Part shown: one piece after another, positions 1-6,070 of the stretch | How positions within the stretch are numbered: the stretch's first letter is position 1 | How the letters are laid out: each line of letters starts with the position of its first letter | Assembly (NCBI GenBank): GCA_021371965.1 | Contig: JAJFVE010000051.1 | Location: 1-18,226, forward strand | From: Planctomycetaceae bacterium | GTDB taxonomy: Bacteria; Planctomycetota; Phycisphaerae; SM23-33 | Reading direction: 5' to 3' | DNA: 18,226 nt | Program-made: the position numbers and the translations under genes | Notes under the pieces: generated by a model | Told to the model about the DNA's origin: nothing | Seen by the model: the letters and a program-made list of their open reading frames with translations, nothing else | Databases searched by the model: none

Positions 1-763
1 TCGCCGAGGCGGTCTTGTAGTAGAAACTCACTACCGGGCACAGGCCCAGCGCGATCGGCCCGTTCCACAGACGCGTCGGGCTCTCGGCGTCGACTTCGTA
101 AAGCCGCCACTGGTCGGCCATCACCGTCAGGTACCGCCGCACGTCGCCGGGACCGGCGGTCTCGTCGGCGGCAGGCACGCCGCCCAGGGCGTAGCGGACC
201 CAGACATACCGCCCGGCGTGATCGACCGCCCAGTCCAGCCGTTCCAGCGCGGAAAACAGATGCACGCACGGCAGCAGGCCCATCTGCCGCTCCTGGGCGA
301 GGGTGGCCGGCTCGGCGCCGGCCGGCGCGGCGGACTTGTCGACGACCAGGTCGACGCCGTTGATGTAGTGCATGCGCAGGGCGCGGCGCATGAGGTCGTC
401 CATGCCCGTTCCGCCGCCGTCGACGTCGGCGAGGAACCGCCCCAGGAACTCGCCAAAGGGCGAGTGCTGATACTGCCGCACCGGCGGGGCGCGAAAGATG
501 TTGTCGACGCGCAGGTTGATCAGGTCGGCGCAGTGGTCCATCGCGACGGCGGCGTTGCGCCGCCAGGCATACTGCGCGGCCGGCTCGCACACGCTGCCGC
601 GCTCGTCGGCGCCGAAGCGGTCGAGGTAGTCGCCGCGGCGCAGCACGTGCAGGGGCATCTCGGCCATGTCGCGGTTGAGCTCCCAGGCCCCGCGCAGCTC
701 GTCGTAGGTCGCGCAGGTCCGCGTGGGATCGAAGTCGGTCAGTTGTGGTTGCATTGTATTCAT
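1..763 (-). CDS. Phage portal protein, N-terminal part (runs off window)
   Basis: An open frame of 254 codons starts at ATG 763 and continues past the window edge without a stop. The start has GGTGG about five bases upstream. The product begins MNTMQPQLTDFDPTRTC; it has a helical N-terminus, then LINLRVDNIFRAPP, then RRALRMHYINGVDLVVDKS, and near the edge GLCPVVSFYYK, which resembles the P-V-V-x-F-Y segment of DUF4055/SPP1-gp6-like portal proteins. A portal protein forms the dodecameric ring at the capsid vertex through which DNA is packaged. The call rests partly on place: it lies directly downstream of, and in the same direction as, the large terminase, the usual order in tailed phages. The 136-base gap between the two holds a long hairpin. 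No motif here is diagnostic on its own, so another head-region protein is possible. Confidence 0.62.
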   Translation of the reverse strand, partial: MNTMQPQLTDFDPTRTCATYDELRGAWELNRDMAEMPLHVLRRGDYLDRFGADERGSVCEPAAQYAWRRNAAVAMDHCADLINLRVDNIFRAPPVRQYQHSPFGEFLGRFLADVDGGGTGMDDLMRRALRMHYINGVDLVVDKSAAPAGAEPATLAQERQMGLLPCVHLFSALERLDWAVDHAGRYVWVRYALGGVPAADETAGPGDVRRYLTVMADQWRLYEVDAESPTRLWNGPIALGLCPVVSFYYKTASA

Positions 764-792
764 GTCGCCACCGTTATCTGAGTTTTGGTAGG

Positions 793-880
793 AGCCGCTG
801 AGGTCGCTGAGGACGCTGAGGCAGAAGAAGATTGGTTCTTGCCCACTCTTACCTCAGCGTCCTCTGCGACCTCAGCGGCT
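793..880. repeat. REP-like long inverted repeat between terminase and portal genes
   Basis: Two 29-base arms (793-821 and 852-880) are reverse complements with one mismatch, separated by 30 bases. Each arm is made of short variants of CCTCAGCG / CCTCTGCG, the family of CCTCTGCG-type repeats that I recall being scattered between genes in many bacterial genomes, planctomycetes included. It fills most of the 136-base gap between terminase and portal. In RNA it would form a very stable hairpin within the predicted terminase-portal transcript. Confidence 0.8.
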
Positions 881-899
881 AATTCAGTCGTACTGCCAT

Positions 900-2399
900 T
901 CAAGAAGCACCCAGCCGCACTATGCCGATGCTGCGGCAAAGATCGACGTTCACGAAGTAGTACCGCAGGGCATCGGGAATGTGCTCGTGTTCCTGCGGAT
1001 CAGCGGGCTCGTCCAGCCAGATCCCGTTGACCCGGCGGTTGTGATAGCGCTGCATCGCCTTGACGAAATACGCGTTGCCGCCGCCGCGCGTGTAAAACAA
1101 CCGCGGGCAACCGTCGGCCGGGTCGAGCGCCGCCTTGATGAGGGCGATCCCGTTTCGCACCTCGCGAGCCGTCGACGCCAGGGTGTACGTGCACTCGATG
1201 CCATACTCTTTTCTGAAGACCTCGATGTTCGACTGCCCGGACTGATCGTTTCGGTTTCGCCCGGCCGGGTCGCAGAACGTCTTGGCCACGCCGCGGCTGA
1301 GCGGGTGGGCGGCGATGAACTGCGCGTGCTGGTGTATGGTGGCCTGCTCGCCGGCGTAGGTGTCCAGGACGTAGGACACGCCGTCCTTGTCGCGGGCGAT
1401 CCACAGGCACACGAAGACGCCGTGCCCCCAGTCGATCGCGCGGTAGATCTTCAGATCGCCCGGCGGCGCGGCGCAGCGGTGGCGGCTCTCGTCGAACTCC
1501 GGAAAGACGCGCCCTTCCACGGACGGGCGGCGGCACTCCGCCTCGGCCTGCCATCGCGCCGCCGACCATCGACGGAAGTTCTTGATGGCGTCGTCGATGC
1601 GAAAGAGCCCTCGGCATTCGGTGGCGATGCCGACCTTGGCGTCAGGCCCGAGGTGCTGGCGCGCCTTGGCGCGGCAGACCGGCTCGAGCGGGCAGACGTC
1701 GCAGCCGCGCCCGTGCTGGTGTCGCTTAGGCCAGCACTTCTCCAGCGACTCCCAGATGCCCCACTTGTGCAGCGAGATCCCTTTGGCCTCGGCGCCTTCG
1801 ACGAGCGTGGACATCGGCCCATCGGCGCGGTGCCAGGTCGAGGTGTCGACGATGCGGGCCTTCATGGCGTCGCTGCTGGAGAGCATGCCCACCGACGCGT
1901 CGAGCACCTCGGAGTCGGTCTCGTCGACTTCGTCGCGAAACAACCGCTGCACTTTGGGTCCGCGGACGCGCTTCTGGCTGGCCGCCAGGATCTCCAGGCG
2001 TCCGCCGGCGACGCTGGTCAGCAGTCGCCCGGGCGAGCCGTCCAGGCGATCCTTGAGCATGGGCAGTTCCGTCCATCGCAGCCAGTACTGGTACAGGTTG
2101 CGGGCCTGCTCCTCGCTGCCCGACAGCACGCACGCCCTGACGTTGTCGTAACGCATGAACTCCAGCGCCGCCAGGATCGAGGCGCTGAGCGTCTTGCCGC
2201 CGGAGCGGTTGGCCCAGGCGGCCACGTCCAGGCCCGGGTTCATGTACGCCTCAGACACGAACGCCCACGGCGACGAATGCCCTGCACTGAAGGATTTGTC
2301 CGGTAGACGAATGCCAAAACAATCCCGGATAAATTTCTTGAGATCCTCCTTGTTCGTCGGCATTTTTGAGGCGGCTTGCCGTGATTTCTTCTTTGCCAT
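900..2399 (-). CDS. Phage terminase large subunit
   Basis: This 499-residue protein is the packaging motor that cuts concatemeric phage DNA and pumps it through the portal. The ATPase half shows a Walker A variant NRSGGKT (residues about 64-70) and a Walker B-like LFRDEVDE (about 153-160). The nuclease half shows the RNase H-like acidic positions: D323 in AIDWG, D377 in FCDPAG and D476 in IPDALRYY. Between them sits a cysteine cluster, C222, C233, C236 and C242, which may bind zinc or an iron-sulphur cluster and is not part of the basic terminase fold. The length is normal and the gene looks intact. The ATG at 2399 has only a weak GGGCGG upstream. The next gene is a probable portal; no small terminase is seen on the other side, where a gene-free gap lies. 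Confidence 0.92.
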   Translation of the reverse strand: MAKKKSRQAASKMPTNKEDLKKFIRDCFGIRLPDKSFSAGHSSPWAFVSEAYMNPGLDVAAWANRSGGKTLSASILAALEFMRYDNVRACVLSGSEEQARNLYQYWLRWTELPMLKDRLDGSPGRLLTSVAGGRLEILAASQKRVRGPKVQRLFRDEVDETDSEVLDASVGMLSSSDAMKARIVDTSTWHRADGPMSTLVEGAEAKGISLHKWGIWESLEKCWPKRHQHGRGCDVCPLEPVCRAKARQHLGPDAKVGIATECRGLFRIDDAIKNFRRWSAARWQAEAECRRPSVEGRVFPEFDESRHRCAAPPGDLKIYRAIDWGHGVFVCLWIARDKDGVSYVLDTYAGEQATIHQHAQFIAAHPLSRGVAKTFCDPAGRNRNDQSGQSNIEVFRKEYGIECTYTLASTAREVRNGIALIKAALDPADGCPRLFYTRGGGNAYFVKAMQRYHNRRVNGIWLDEPADPQEHEHIPDALRYYFVNVDLCRSIGIVRLGAS

Positions 2400-2486
2400 A
2401 ATGCCGCCCTATACAAGAGGTTGTGAGTTATTCGGACCCGGCGACCCGCCGTTGGTCCGATTGTCACAGCAAAGCATCGCAAATAC

Positions 2487-2516
2487 TTGCATTTAGTGCT
2501 GTCTATTTACTACAAT
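2487..2516 (+). promoter_or_regulatory. Sigma-70-like promoter of the candidate sRNA
   Basis: TTGCAT (2487-2492), an 18-base spacer, and TACAAT (2511-2516). Transcription would start at about 2523, just before the first hairpin. No plus-strand protein gene follows, so the promoter fits a non-coding transcript. It was found by eye; AT-rich stretches give such matches by chance. Confidence 0.5.
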
Positions 2517-2522
2517 GCGATG

Positions 2523-2605
2523 ACGGGGCTGGTACTCCTCCTTGGCCAGCCCCTCGGAAAGCAGGTTGGCCCTCCCCCAGACCAGCCTGCTTTCCACCTT
2601 TTTTA
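2523..2605 (+). ncRNA. Candidate two-hairpin small RNA with C-rich loops
   Basis: Between the promoter at 2487-2516 and a T-run at 2599-2604 lie two hairpins. The first has a perfect 8-bp stem (2525-2532 with 2546-2553) and a 13-base loop containing CUCCUCCUU, which is complementary to a Shine-Dalgarno AGGAGG. The second has a 14-bp stem with one G-U pair (2556-2569 with 2582-2595), a 12-base loop containing CCUCCCCC, and is followed by ACC and six T's, so it doubles as a Rho-independent terminator. C-rich single-stranded loops that mask ribosome binding sites are a known feature of several trans-acting bacterial sRNAs. Promoter, size of about 83 bases, loops and terminator agree, but no family is recognised and expression is unproven. 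The 3-base gap between stem and T-run is slightly unusual. Confidence 0.5.
2556..2604 (+). terminator. Rho-independent terminator of the candidate sRNA
   Basis: A 14-bp stem (2556-2569 and 2582-2595, one G-U pair), a 12-base C-rich loop, then ACC and six T's at 2599-2604. The T-run is on the plus strand only, which fixes its direction. No plus-strand protein gene lies upstream in the window. Confidence 0.65.
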
Positions 2606-2641
2606 TCAGGACCCCTGCGCCAATGGAGGGGAGGCTTGGTT

Positions 2642-2842
2642 GGGCCTCGAAGAGGCCCCAGGATTTAGCCGGAGGCGTGAGCCTCCGGAAATGATCCTTC
2701 CGTGCATCCCCGCCTCGCAGAGGCGGCAGGTTGGCGATTGCACCCGGCGAAAGAACCTTCCGCCTCTTCGAGGCGGGAAAGAGAATACACTTCGTCCGGA
2801 GGCTTACGCCTCCGGCTAAACTCTGGAGCCTCTTCGAAACTC
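2642..2842. repeat. 201-base near-palindromic repeat element (REP/MITE-like)
   Basis: The outer arms 2642-2688 and 2796-2842 (47 bases each) are inverted copies with about 40 matches. Each contains a hairpin CCGGAGGC-CTCCGG and a second hairpin around CTCGAAGAG. Inside, two further hairpins with CGCCTC-GAGGCG stems (about 2709-2725 and 2760-2777) are placed symmetrically around a centre near 2742. The right arm ends on the TGA stop (2843-2841) of the ABC-GNAT gene, overlapping it by two bases. The GCCGGAGGCGTGAGCCTCCGG module resembles dispersed intergenic repeats of planctomycete genomes. It has no coding content. Confidence 0.75.
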
Positions 2843-4073
2843 AATGCATGCTGCTCCGTGAAGAACCTTTGAGGCGTTCGTTCTTGTTTTCAAAGATAAA
2901 GTACGCCGGGCGGCTGAACCGCACGCGCTGCTGGTATTTCCGAAAGCCCTCTTCTGTCCAGTTCGACTTGCCGTAGCAGGTTCGGTGCGGGCCGCCGCCG
3001 CGGTCCGATGCGCCCGCGTCACCGGCGTCGACGCGCGTGAACCCGGCCGCCTGGCAGAACGGTACGACGCCCGCCATCTCGCTGACCAGTTCGATCCACC
3101 GCCACGACGTCAGCTCGCATGCGCGACGCAGGAACCGCCAGGCGATGCCCGCCCCGCGATATCGCGGGTCGATCACCAGCCGCGTGACGGCCGCAATCTC
3201 GCGATTGATCCGCACGGCGCCGGCGGCGGTGATCTTGCCGCCCAGACCGAAGAACATCCGCCGCGCGGGGCTGGCCAGGGGACCGTAGCCAAAGACGCAG
3301 ATGCCCACGGGCTCACCGCCGTGTCGCAGCAGCAGCACGCGTCGCACCGGGCCCAGGCGCCCGCCGCGGTAGTGCCACGCGGCGAAATGCCTCCAGTCAC
3401 GCGCGGCGCCTTCGGTGATCGTCAACTCGCCCAGAAAGCTGATCGGCCCGCGTGCGGGGCGACGCGCCTCGGCGACCGCGCCGCTGCTGCCGCAGCGCAC
3501 GATGACATCCGGCCCAAGGTCGTCGACCAGGTCGTCGTGCGCCGTCGCCAGCAGCAGGGCGAGGCCGCACTGGTCCGCCAGGCGACGGGCGTTGCGGCTG
3601 ACGACCTTGGCGGTGACGCGGTCGAGCTTGGCGCACCATTCGTCAGCCACAATCGTGCCGGCCCCGCCGGCCACGCACGAGGCCAGGGCGAAGCGGTATC
3701 GCTGTCCGTCGCTGAGTTCGTCGGGCGAACGCAGCATCAGATGCGCGTCGCCCAGCCCGCACAGGCTCAGCAGCCGCATGGCCTCGTCGGCCTCGCAGCC
3801 CAGGCCGTCGACCAGCGCCGCCTCGCCGTTGGGGGAATCGTCGATGTTGACCGCCCCGCCGACGCACGCGGCAGCGCGTCGCAGCAAGCTGCTCTTGCCG
3901 CTGCCGCTGGGCCCTTGGAACAGGACGATCTTGCCCGGCGCGAAGTCCAGTTCCAGATCGCGTGCGATCACATTCTCGCCGCCGTCTGGACCGATCCCAA
4001 AGGCCGTCATGACGCGTGCGGTGTTGCACGTGGCTCGCCTGGGCTTGATCGAATATGCGCAGTTCAGTTTCAT
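2841..4073 (-). CDS. ABC-ATPase fused to a GNAT acyltransferase (phage Mom-like candidate)
   Basis: A 410-residue two-domain protein. The N-terminal half is a complete soluble ABC ATPase: Walker A GPSGSGKSS (54-62), signature LSDGQ (120-124), Walker B IVADE with D144/E145, and H-loop H179. The C-terminal half (about 215-350) is a GNAT domain with the acetyl-CoA motif RLVIDPRYRGAGIA (298-311), followed by a basic-aromatic tail (GKSNW, RFSRPAYFIF). There are no membrane segments, so this is not a transporter. GNAT acyltransferases in phages include Mom of phage Mu, which modifies adenine in DNA; the phage setting and the ParB-like gene directly upstream make a DNA- or protein-modifying role plausible, but that is inference. 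The start MKLNCAY at 4073 was chosen because the frame upstream reads through palindromic repeats; no Shine-Dalgarno is visible, since the repeat begins at 4077. Confidence 0.8.
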   Translation of the reverse strand: MKLNCAYSIKPRRATCNTARVMTAFGIGPDGGENVIARDLELDFAPGKIVLFQGPSGSGKSSLLRRAAACVGGAVNIDDSPNGEAALVDGLGCEADEAMRLLSLCGLGDAHLMLRSPDELSDGQRYRFALASCVAGGAGTIVADEWCAKLDRVTAKVVSRNARRLADQCGLALLLATAHDDLVDDLGPDVIVRCGSSGAVAEARRPARGPISFLGELTITEGAARDWRHFAAWHYRGGRLGPVRRVLLLRHGGEPVGICVFGYGPLASPARRMFFGLGGKITAAGAVRINREIAAVTRLVIDPRYRGAGIAWRFLRRACELTSWRWIELVSEMAGVVPFCQAAGFTRVDAGDAGASDRGGGPHRTCYGKSNWTEEGFRKYQQRVRFSRPAYFIFENKNERLKGSSRSSMH

Positions 4074-4076
4074 AAA

Positions 4077-4203
4077 GTAGCACGGGCGTCCCGCCCATGC
4101 TCTTTCTGTGTGGCATGGGCGTCCCGCCCATGCTCCCCGCTCTTTCTCTTGCCCTGGGCGGGCGAGACGCCCGCCAGTGCATGGGCGAGACGCCCATGCC
4201 ACA
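4077..4203. repeat. Palindromic repeat mosaic (ACGGGCGTCCCGCCC type), copy 1
   Basis: Several short palindromic modules follow one another: GCACGGGCGTCCCGCCCATGC, a near copy at about 4114-4134, GGCGGGCGAGACGCCCGCC and GGGCGAGACGCCC. The order and orientation match the cluster at 15630-15738. It separates the ParB-like gene from the ABC-GNAT gene inside the phage block. In the frames of both strands it yields RPCH / GRDAHAT-like peptides, the cause of false N-terminal extensions. Confidence 0.85.
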
Positions 4204-4209
4204 AAACTC

Positions 4210-4827
4210 TTACTGGCCAGCCCCGTCCGTTCGCACGTGGCACTTCACGCCGTCGGCCGCAGCCAGGACATCCAGTTGGGCCCGGAGCGTTTTGTAGACC
4301 TTGGGCGCTATTTCAAGGATCACCACGGTCTGACGCCGCCGCGGCGTCGGCGCCGGCGCCGGCGCCTTGGCGGCTACAAGCTCCGCCGGCAGCGCCAGAA
4401 GGTCTTGCACCTCCCGCGGCGGCAGAGCCGTCAGGGCTGGAACATCCAACCCGGCGCCGGAGAGATCCGCGACGATCTCCGACAGCGCCTCGGGGTCGAA
4501 CCGCCCCTGGGCGGCCTTGTGATTCAGCGCCACAGCCAGGGCCTTGCAGCGGCCGTCATCGATGCCGTCCAGAAAAACGCACGGCACCCGTTCGGCAGGC
4601 TGCTGCCGCATCGCGTTGGCCTTGAGCCGCTGATGTCCGCCGATCAGCAGGCGGTCCTTGCGCCTGGCGATGACCGGCGAGACAAAGCCGTACACGTCAA
4701 GCAGCGTCGCCAACGCCGCCAACGCCTTGCGGTCGATCTTGCGAGGGTTGTAAGCGGCCGCGTTGAGCGAGCCGGGCGCGACGTACTCGACGGCGATCGT
4801 CCTGTCCGATGCCATCGCCGCCGTCAT
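4210..4827 (-). CDS. ParB/Srx-fold domain protein, phage-type
   Basis: A 205-residue protein with a ParB-like N-terminal domain. It has AYNPRK (25-30), the segment YGFVSPVIAR, and the signature GGHQRLKA (63-70), equivalent to the GEHR motif of ParB that in the plasmid and chromosome proteins binds CTP. There is no central HTH or dimerisation domain as in full ParB; the C-terminal part (about 165-205) is a short unrecognised region. Stand-alone ParB-like domains of this kind are common in phages, often next to DNA methylases or other DNA-modifying enzymes, and some act as nucleases. The ATG at 4827 overlaps the stop of the upstream gene as ATGA, implying translational coupling; an internal ATG at 4815 is a possible alternative. 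The next gene downstream is the ABC-GNAT fusion, across the repeat at 4077-4203. Confidence 0.85.
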   Translation of the reverse strand: MTAAMASDRTIAVEYVAPGSLNAAAYNPRKIDRKALAALATLLDVYGFVSPVIARRKDRLLIGGHQRLKANAMRQQPAERVPCVFLDGIDDGRCKALAVALNHKAAQGRFDPEALSEIVADLSGAGLDVPALTALPPREVQDLLALPAELVAAKAPAPAPTPRRRQTVVILEIAPKVYKTLRAQLDVLAAADGVKCHVRTDGAGQ

Positions 4828-5198
4828 GATTCATAATCCCGGCGGTACGTGGTCCGCTGCTGAGGCGGCAGGGCCGAGGCGCGCCCGGCGAATTGCTCAT
4901 CGAGCCAGTCGACCCCCAGCCGCGGTCGGCGAGTGGCGACGCCGTCGACGTACATCTCCCGGCGGGCGTAGTTGAGCGGGATGTGGGCGTTGAAGAAGCA
5001 CTCCACGCAGATGCTGTCGGTGCGATAGATCCGCTTCCTGATGGCGATGAGGTGCCCGGACGGGCCGCGGTACCACGGGTCCCCGTACGTCTGACCGCAG
5101 TGCTCACACGTAAACCCCGAGGGCCGCAGCCCACTTGGGCCGGCGAGGCCTTCTGCCGGGGATGTTCTGCCGCCTGTCCTGATGACGCACGCTACCAT
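4824..5198 (-). CDS. Small zinc-finger protein of unknown function
   Basis: About 124 residues from ATG 5198, which has GGTGA five bases upstream; a GTG at 5207 in the same frame is an alternative. Two CxxC pairs, CEHCG and CVECF, lie about 33 residues apart, the first near residue 31, suggesting one structural zinc site. Between them is GDPWYRGPSGHLIAIRKRIYRTD, split here by no hydrophobic or repeat signal. No family is recognised. The stop overlaps the start of the ParB-like gene by four bases. Its first 95 bases overlap the 3' end of the upstream gene in another frame, so its N-terminus may be poorly constrained. It probably belongs to the phage operon. Confidence 0.6.
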   Translation of the reverse strand: MVACVIRTGGRTSPAEGLAGPSGLRPSGFTCEHCGQTYGDPWYRGPSGHLIAIRKRIYRTDSICVECFFNAHIPLNYARREMYVDGVATRRPRLGVDWLDEQFAGRASALPPQQRTTYRRDYES

Positions 5199-5454
5199 CG
5201 GATTCACCGATCCTTTCTTCTACCAGATTGATCGCCGCCAGAAGCATCTGGCAATCCAGATCCAAATCCACGTCGAGTTCCACGCCCGGGTCGTCGACCG
5301 CGTCATCCAGCGGCGGGGACGCCGCCGTTTCGACAGGGCGCAGTTTGGCCAGACGCTTGGGGCTGACGAACCGCGCCCCGCATGCGGGGCACCCGCTGGG
5401 CTTGTTGCGCACCCACCGCTGCTGCAATTTGCAGATGGAACAGATGATCGTCAC
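5104..5454 (-). CDS. Small zinc-ribbon protein of unknown function
   Basis: A 116-residue protein opening MTIICSICKLQQRW with a compact zinc ribbon: CSIC and CPAC are separated by about 13 residues at the very N-terminus. A basic stretch (SPKRLAKLR), an acidic stretch (VELDVDLDLD) and a short helix follow. The GTG start at 5454 directly follows the TGA of the upstream gene (TGAGTG), so re-initiation or coupling is likely. The last 31 codons overlap the next gene and are arginine- and proline-rich, suggesting that the conserved part ends earlier. No specific function can be assigned; DNA or RNA binding would be a guess. Confidence 0.6.
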   Translation of the reverse strand: MTIICSICKLQQRWVRNKPSGCPACGARFVSPKRLAKLRPVETAASPPLDDAVDDPGVELDVDLDLDCQMLLAAINLVEERIGESDGSVRHQDRRQNIPGRRPRRPKWAAALGVYV

Positions 5455-5877
5455 TCAGCACATCTCCACTGCGACCGTCAGACGCGTCGGCGGGCGGTCC
5501 GTGCCCGAACAGCGGCGCAGACGAACCACAGCCTTGAGGTCCTCCATGCCCCGCAAAGTCCGCAATGTGCATCCCTGCCGCACTGCCCGGCAGACCAGGG
5601 CGGCCACGCGGCGGTCCCGCGCCTCCAGCGCCAGAATCGCCGCCGCGTTCAACTGCCCCGCATCCAGGAACGCCGGGGCATCGAGCACAAGTTCGGCCTC
5701 AACATCCAGAGCGGTCAACGAAACGGCCGACGCCGGACCGGCGGACCATTTCGAGCGGTCAAAGTCGTATTGGGCCCGCACGGTCTTGAGGCTCACCTCG
5801 GCGGCCGTCAATGCCCAAGCCAGCCTCTGCCCCGCCGCTTCCAGACGATCACCGCCGGCAGGTTCATCAGGATGCAT
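5455..5877 (-). CDS. Protein of unknown function, first gene of the phage operon
   Basis: About 140 residues from ATG 5877 (MHPDEPAGGDRLEAA); a TTG at 5907 in the same frame would add ten residues and sits closer to the promoter at 5934-5960. The body is mixed alpha-beta: LEAAGQRLAWALTAAEVSLKTV, a segment with YDFDRSKW, VEAELVLD, then LEARDRRVAALVCRAVRQG. No family is recognised. As the gene nearest the divergent control region it is expected to be expressed first. The stop abuts the GTG of the next gene. Confidence 0.5.
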   Translation of the reverse strand: MHPDEPAGGDRLEAAGQRLAWALTAAEVSLKTVRAQYDFDRSKWSAGPASAVSLTALDVEAELVLDAPAFLDAGQLNAAAILALEARDRRVAALVCRAVRQGCTLRTLRGMEDLKAVVRLRRCSGTDRPPTRLTVAVEMC

Positions 5878-5933
5878 CTGGCCAGTCAGAAGGTCGTCTC
5901 CGCCCAAGGTCTCACATGCTCGCCAACACCAGC

Positions 5934-5960
5934 ATTATAGCGTCCGGACGGCCGAGTCAA
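5934..5960 (-). promoter_or_regulatory. Leftward phage promoter with palindromic operator in its spacer
   Basis: Reading on the minus strand: TTGACT (5960-5955), a 15-base spacer, and a consensus TATAAT (5939-5934). The spacer contains the perfect 10-base palindrome CGTCCGGACG (5941-5950), well placed for a repressor. The spacer is shorter than the optimal 17, so the promoter may need activation or the -35 may differ. It points toward the phage operon that starts below 5907. Confidence 0.5.
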
Positions 5961-6000
5961 GTAATCTTACTACGTTGGTAACAATCATATATTACGTAAC
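5961..6000. promoter_or_regulatory. Candidate repressor operators with GTAAY half-sites
   Basis: Three related sites lie 16-18 bases apart between the two divergent promoters: GTAATCTTAC (5961-5970), GTTGGTAAC (5974-5982) and ATTACGTAAC (5991-6000, containing the palindrome TTACGTAA). Spaced repeats of one half-site between a repressor gene and an early operon resemble lambda operator arrays. The motif is inferred by eye in an AT-rich stretch. Confidence 0.35.
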
Positions 6001-6033
6001 ATCTTGAGTCAAAAGAATTTTTACAGAAATACC

Positions 6034-6062
6034 TTGCCTTCAATAAATTAATTTTCTATAAT
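6034..6062 (+). promoter_or_regulatory. Repressor promoter giving a near-leaderless mRNA
   Basis: TTGCCT (6034-6039), a 17-base spacer and a consensus TATAAT (6057-6062). Transcription would start at about 6069-6071, at or next to the ATG at 6071, so there is no room for a ribosome binding site. Lambda cI made from PRM is also leaderless. Confidence 0.65.
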
Positions 6063-6070
6063 GTGGACAC

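Larger units (their letters stand above)
2400..2840. other. Gene-free gap holding a candidate sRNA and a 201-base palindrome
   Basis: About 440 bases without a credible protein gene. Open frames here read through repeat arms and lack start signals. The gap holds, left to right, the terminase leader, a plus-strand promoter at 2487-2516, a two-hairpin candidate RNA ending in a T-run at 2604, and a near-palindromic repeat element (2642-2842). A small terminase gene would be expected about here in many phages and is not found. Confidence 0.75.

Noticed and set aside
218..781. Plus-strand frame of 187 codons opposite the portal-like gene
   Set aside because: An antisense shadow: the minus strand has a longer frame with a ribosome binding site, in the same direction as the terminase.
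2423..2976. Plus-strand frames in the terminase-ABC gap
   Set aside because: They run through the hairpins and repeat arms, lack ribosome binding sites, and show no protein-like pattern.
4074..4202. N-terminal extension of the ABC-GNAT frame beginning MAWASRPC
   Set aside because: The extension is the translation of the palindromic repeat at 4077-4203 (RPCH-like peptides); the protein starts at MKLNCAY, 4073.
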